A stretch of 64,000 nucleotides of DNA from an uncultured Acetatifactor sp. (GTDB lineage: Bacteria > Bacillota > Clostridia > Lachnospirales > Lachnospiraceae): the NCBI GenBank assembly GCA_910580225.1, contig CAJTXE010000025.1, positions 5,024 through 69,023 of the forward strand. Direction: 5' to 3'. Position 1 is the stretch's first letter. Every line of letters begins with the position of its first letter. Below are positions 61,101-64,000 of this stretch, piece by piece. Below the pieces are notes generated by a model, which was given only the letters and a program-made list of their open reading frames with translations, had not been told where the DNA came from and searched no databases. The position numbers and the translations under genes are program-made.

Positions 61101-61156
61101 CTTTCCTCCATTCTGACGTCAGACGTCTGTATTGTACCTAAACCATCTAAATAACT

Positions 61157-61185
61157 ATGATACACAAAAACAGACAGTTGGTCAA
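61157..61185 (-). promoter_or_regulatory. promoter candidate of yajC
   Basis: On the minus strand TTGACC (61180-61185), 17 bases, then TATCAT (61157-61162), about 57 bases before the yajC start. Confidence 0.6.
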
Positions 61186-61255
61186 GTTATAAATCCTGTT
61201 TTTAGCACCTTTTCGCCGCAGTCTGCCGGGATTCCCGGGGTTACACAGGTTGATT

Positions 61256-62383
61256 TCAGCCCGCCTGCATACCCTCCAGCTTCCGGCGCTTATATGCCGC
61301 AAACTCTCCCTTGTCCAATGCATTGCGTATCTCTTCCATCATAGTATTGTAGAAATAGAGATTATGCAGTACACACAGTCGCATGCCCAGCATTTCCTTC
61401 GCTTTCAGCAGATGGCGAATATAAGCTCGGGAATATCGCCGGCAGGCAGGACAGCTGCATCCCTCTTCAATAGGACGCTGGTCCAGTTCATATTGTGCGT
61501 TAAACAGATTGATCTTGCCATGGTTGGTGTAGAGATGTCCATGCCTTCCATTTCTGGTCGGATATACACAGTCAAAAAAGTCTATGCCCCGCTCCACCCC
61601 TTCCAGAATATTCGCCGGTGTGCCTACTCCCATGAGATAAGTGGGCTTGTCCTTGGGCAGAAAAGGAACTACCTCGTCCAGGATATGGTACATTTCCTCA
61701 TGAGTCTCTCCTACAGCCAACCCCCCTACCGCATAGCCATCCATATCCAATTCTGATATGCGTTTTGCATGTTCGATTCTGATATCAGGGTACACAGCCC
61801 CCTGGTTAATGCCAAAAAGCAGCTGTTGCGGGTTGACAGTATCTTCCAGTTGATTCAGCCTCTGCATTTCCTGCCTGCATCGTACCAGCCATCGAAAAGT
61901 ACGGTCTACGGATGCCTGAACATACTGCCGGTCCGCCTTACTGGGTGCACATTCATCAAATGCCATAGCAATTGTGGATCCTAAATTGGACTGAATCTGC
62001 ATACTTTCCTCCGGTCCCATAAAAATATGCCGGCCATCAATATGGGAATTAAAATACACACCTTCCTCCCGGATCTTGCGAAGCCCTGCCAGTGAAAATA
62101 CCTGAAATCCTCCGGAGTCTGTCAAAATAGGCTTATCCCAGGACATAAACCTGTGGAGTCCGCCCAATTGTCTGATCACTTTATCTCCGGGCCTTACATG
62201 AAGATGATAAGTATTGGAAAGTTCCACCTGGGTTCCGATCTGTTCCAGATCGGAAGATGCCACTGCTCCCTTGATCGCCCCGGCAGTTCCCACATTCATA
62301 AACAAGGGGGTCTGAACGGTTCCGTGGACAGTGTCAAATACCGCTCTTTTCGCCCGACCTTCCTGTTTCAAAATACGATACAT
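61256..62383 (-). CDS. tgt: queuine tRNA-ribosyltransferase
   Basis: A 375-residue TGT that swaps guanine 34 for a preQ1/queuine base in tRNAs. Motifs: VELSNTYHL, ILTDSGGFQVFSL with the nucleophile-region aspartate, GVGTPANILEGVERGIDFFD with the catalytic aspartate, and the zinc CSCPAC...H. It starts one base after aroC's stop with GGGAGGCGTAAT before the ATG. Confidence 0.97.
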   Translation of the reverse strand: MYRILKQEGRAKRAVFDTVHGTVQTPLFMNVGTAGAIKGAVASSDLEQIGTQVELSNTYHLHVRPGDKVIRQLGGLHRFMSWDKPILTDSGGFQVFSLAGLRKIREEGVYFNSHIDGRHIFMGPEESMQIQSNLGSTIAMAFDECAPSKADRQYVQASVDRTFRWLVRCRQEMQRLNQLEDTVNPQQLLFGINQGAVYPDIRIEHAKRISELDMDGYAVGGLAVGETHEEMYHILDEVVPFLPKDKPTYLMGVGTPANILEGVERGIDFFDCVYPTRNGRHGHLYTNHGKINLFNAQYELDQRPIEEGCSCPACRRYSRAYIRHLLKAKEMLGMRLCVLHNLYFYNTMMEEIRNALDKGEFAAYKRRKLEGMQAG

Positions 62384-62384
62384 A

Positions 62385-63491
62385 TTACGCCTCCCGATGA
62401 TAAAACTTTACAATGGAATCCATTCTGGCAGACAGATTCAGCAACATGGCATCCAGTACAGTGAGTGCAGTCATACACTCCAGCACCACCACCGCTCTGG
62501 GAACAATAACCGGATCATGTCTTCCTTTAATATTGACTTCTATCTCTCCGCCGGACCGGTTCACTGTCCGCTGCGTACGGTAAATGGACGGGGTTGGTTT
62601 CACATGCGCACGAATATGTATTGTATCTCCGTCGCTGATGCCTCCCAGAATACCGCCTGCATGGTTTGTCGACTTGACTGGTACACCATTTTCCATCCGG
62701 AAACCGTCATTATTTTCGCTTCCTCTGCGTGCCGATACCAGACAACCGTCTCCAATCTCCACGGCTTTCACTGCACCGATGGACATCACGGCTTTTGCCA
62801 GGTTTGCATCCAATTTCTCGAAGACAGGCTCCCCGATCCCGGCAGGCAAACCTTCAACTACACATTCCATACAGCCCCCTGCAGAATCCGTAGCCTGTCT
62901 TATCTCTTCCAGATATTGAAGGGCACGCCGGTCGGCTTCCTCATCCGGCATGGCCGTAACCGTTTTTCTGATTGCCTCGGCATCAAATTTGTCCAGATTC
63001 GCTTCCACAGGACCAATAGACCGTGTATAAGCGCAGACACTCACACCCAGCTGCTCCAAAACTTTACAGGCAATCGCCCCTGCTGCCACCCGTCCCACAG
63101 TCTCTCTTCCCGAAGAACGACCGCCTCCCCGATAATCACGAAAACCATACTTTTCGTCAAAAGTATAATCTGCATGCCCCGGACGATAATAAGATGCGAT
63201 ATCACTATAATCCCCGGAAATCTGTGCGGTATTGCGTACCATCAGCGAAATAGGGGTTCCCGTTGTCCGTCCCTCAAAGACACCTGACAGGATTTCTACT
63301 CTGTCCGGCTCTTTCCTGGATGTGACAGCCGCACTGGTACCAGGCTTACGTCTGTCCAGATAACACTGGATATCCGCCTCTTCCAGCTCCAGTCCTGCCG
63401 GGCAGCCATCCACCACCACTCCCAACGCTTTCCCATGGGATTCCCCCCATGTAGTAATTTTAAAGACATTCCCATATGTGGAACCAGCCAT
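62385..63491 (-). CDS. aroC: chorismate synthase
   Basis: A 368-residue FMN-dependent enzyme, the last step of the shikimate pathway. Motifs: TTWGESHGKALGVVVDGCPAG (21 residues shortened here to TTWGESHG and VVVDGCPAG), YRPGHADYTFDEKYGFRDYRG (seen as PGHADYT and DYRGGGRSSGRETVGRVAAGA in parts), and MTALTVLDAML at the C-terminus. AGAGGTGTAAAA precedes the ATG. It is tightly linked to tgt. Confidence 0.97.
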   Translation of the reverse strand: MAGSTYGNVFKITTWGESHGKALGVVVDGCPAGLELEEADIQCYLDRRKPGTSAAVTSRKEPDRVEILSGVFEGRTTGTPISLMVRNTAQISGDYSDIASYYRPGHADYTFDEKYGFRDYRGGGRSSGRETVGRVAAGAIACKVLEQLGVSVCAYTRSIGPVEANLDKFDAEAIRKTVTAMPDEEADRRALQYLEEIRQATDSAGGCMECVVEGLPAGIGEPVFEKLDANLAKAVMSIGAVKAVEIGDGCLVSARRGSENNDGFRMENGVPVKSTNHAGGILGGISDGDTIHIRAHVKPTPSIYRTQRTVNRSGGEIEVNIKGRHDPVIVPRAVVVLECMTALTVLDAMLLNLSARMDSIVKFYHREA

Positions 63492-63636
63492 TTTTACACC
63501 TCTTTTCCTTAACTACTGACACATTTACATGGTACTGTTCCAAATACCCGGCAGCAGCCACCCCCTCGCAGTCGAGTAGATCAATGCCCTGGCCCGCCCC
63601 TGTCTCTGCAGTATTATCCCCACATGCGCAAAAATA

Positions 63637-63664
63637 GGCTCCGGATTCCTGAATATCCGGAGCC
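63637..63664 (-). terminator. terminator after the lactonase gene
   Basis: GGCTCCGGAT (63637-63646) and ATCCGGAGCC (63655-63664) form a 10-bp stem; on the minus strand TATTTTT follows. Nothing else is recognised between the lactonase and aroC. Confidence 0.8.
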
Positions 63665-63678
63665 CACTCCATAACATC

Positions 63679-64000
63679 TTATAATTTATGGAAGGTAATA
63701 CAGTTAGGCACATCTACCCGGATCGGAGGACCATTCATGATCATTGTGCCGTTCTCCACATTTACATGGAAGAAAGTCATATCATTTGTCTCATGGTTCA
63801 AAGAGACCAGAAATTTATTATTGGGGAATAAACTTGCATCCTTGGGGTATTCCCCCCCTACAGGAAGACAGAAGATCTGGGAAAGCATCCCTGTCTCCTC
63901 GTCCACATGATAGAGCACCACCGAATTATCCCCGGCATTGGAACTGAGAAGATACTTGTGATCATCAGAAAACTCCAATGCACTGGCCGCATTGTAGCTG
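63679..64000 (-). CDS. lactonase family protein (6-phosphogluconolactonase-like), 3' part
   Basis: The frame is open from the window edge to a TAA at 63679-63681, giving about the last 106 residues. SALEFSDDHKYLLSSNAGDN followed by GGEYPKDASLFPNNKFL and NHETNDMTFFHVN is the blade pattern of seven-bladed beta-propeller lactonases (YbhE/Pgl). The rest of the gene, including the start, is outside the window. A good terminator follows. Confidence 0.85.
   Translation of the reverse strand, partial: SYNAASALEFSDDHKYLLSSNAGDNSVVLYHVDEETGMLSQIFCLPVGGEYPKDASLFPNNKFLVSLNHETNDMTFFHVNVENGTMIMNGPPIRVDVPNCITFHKL

Noticed and set aside
63460..63672. Minus-strand frame between the lactonase gene and aroC
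   Set aside because: It crosses the terminator and the aroC start, and has no ribosome binding site or family features.

Overview
The window looks like a chromosomal segment of a spore-forming, anaerobic gut Firmicute, most likely a Lachnospiraceae (Clostridia). The evidence is indirect but consistent: sporulation genes (cotJABC, a GerA/SpoVAF-type protein, spoIVA), the oxygen-independent ribonucleotide reductase nrdD/nrdG, strong AGGAGG ribosome binding sites, and many two-gene toxin-antitoxin modules. Coding is moderately GC-rich, with several clearly AT-rich islands. I recognised no rRNA, tRNA, CRISPR array or complete insertion sequence.

Layout. 1-2010: the end of a mobile element (two small ORFs and a large serine recombinase). 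2065-9502: an AAA-ATPase/PD-(D/E)XK protein, cotJABC, a LytTR/GHKL two-component pair with DUF2871, degV and a GerA-family germination gene. 9677-13210: nrdD-nrdG-dut behind two candidate NrdR boxes. 13275-19641: a WYL regulator, a yjjG-type nucleotidase preceded by a tiny membrane protein, a structured 140-bp repeat, hicAB, a chemotaxis receptor, a GNAT, and a second HicB/HicA-like pair whose toxin is broken by a stop codon. 19734-27546: a MutS-like membrane ATPase, then a nucleoside/nucleobase salvage cluster (PNP, cytidine deaminase, MTA/SAH deaminase-like amidohydrolase, NCS2 permease) behind a GtrII-like membrane protein. 27806-38730: a DUF2142 protein, a minisatellite, spoIVA with a hairpin over its ribosome binding site, an MscS-like channel, a lipoprotein, a lipoprotein serpin, a methyltransferase, a surface-anchored SGNH hydrolase and a Uma2 nuclease. 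38833-47951: tyrS, a Phd/RelE pair, a GNAT, and a MoxR/VWA pair that is split by an AT-rich block. 48148-64000: metF, tcdA, serA-serC, an L,D-transpeptidase, ilvB-ilvD-leuB, an orphan tyrosine integrase, yajC-tgt-aroC, and the 3' part of a lactonase gene.

How the genes work together. Most housekeeping genes lie on the minus strand in short operons: deoxynucleotide supply (nrdD, nrdG, dut), salvage of nucleosides, serine synthesis (serC, serA) and branched-chain amino acids (leuB, ilvD, ilvB).

The best candidate for an undescribed system is the AT-rich trio at 43513-46570: a DUF262 ParB/GmrS-like protein, a DUF3696-type ABC/SMC-like ATPase overlapping it by 8 bp, and an unrecognised 260-residue protein. 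It lies between moxR and its VWA partner and beside a decayed copy of a GNAT gene whose intact relative is on the far side of the block. This is an insertion at a defence-like hotspot by inference only. Other points worth checking are the spoIVA leader hairpin, the hicA nonsense codon, paired repeats between ilvD and ilvB, the 19-bp tandem array at 42658-42791, and the nested hairpin element at 15330-15469.
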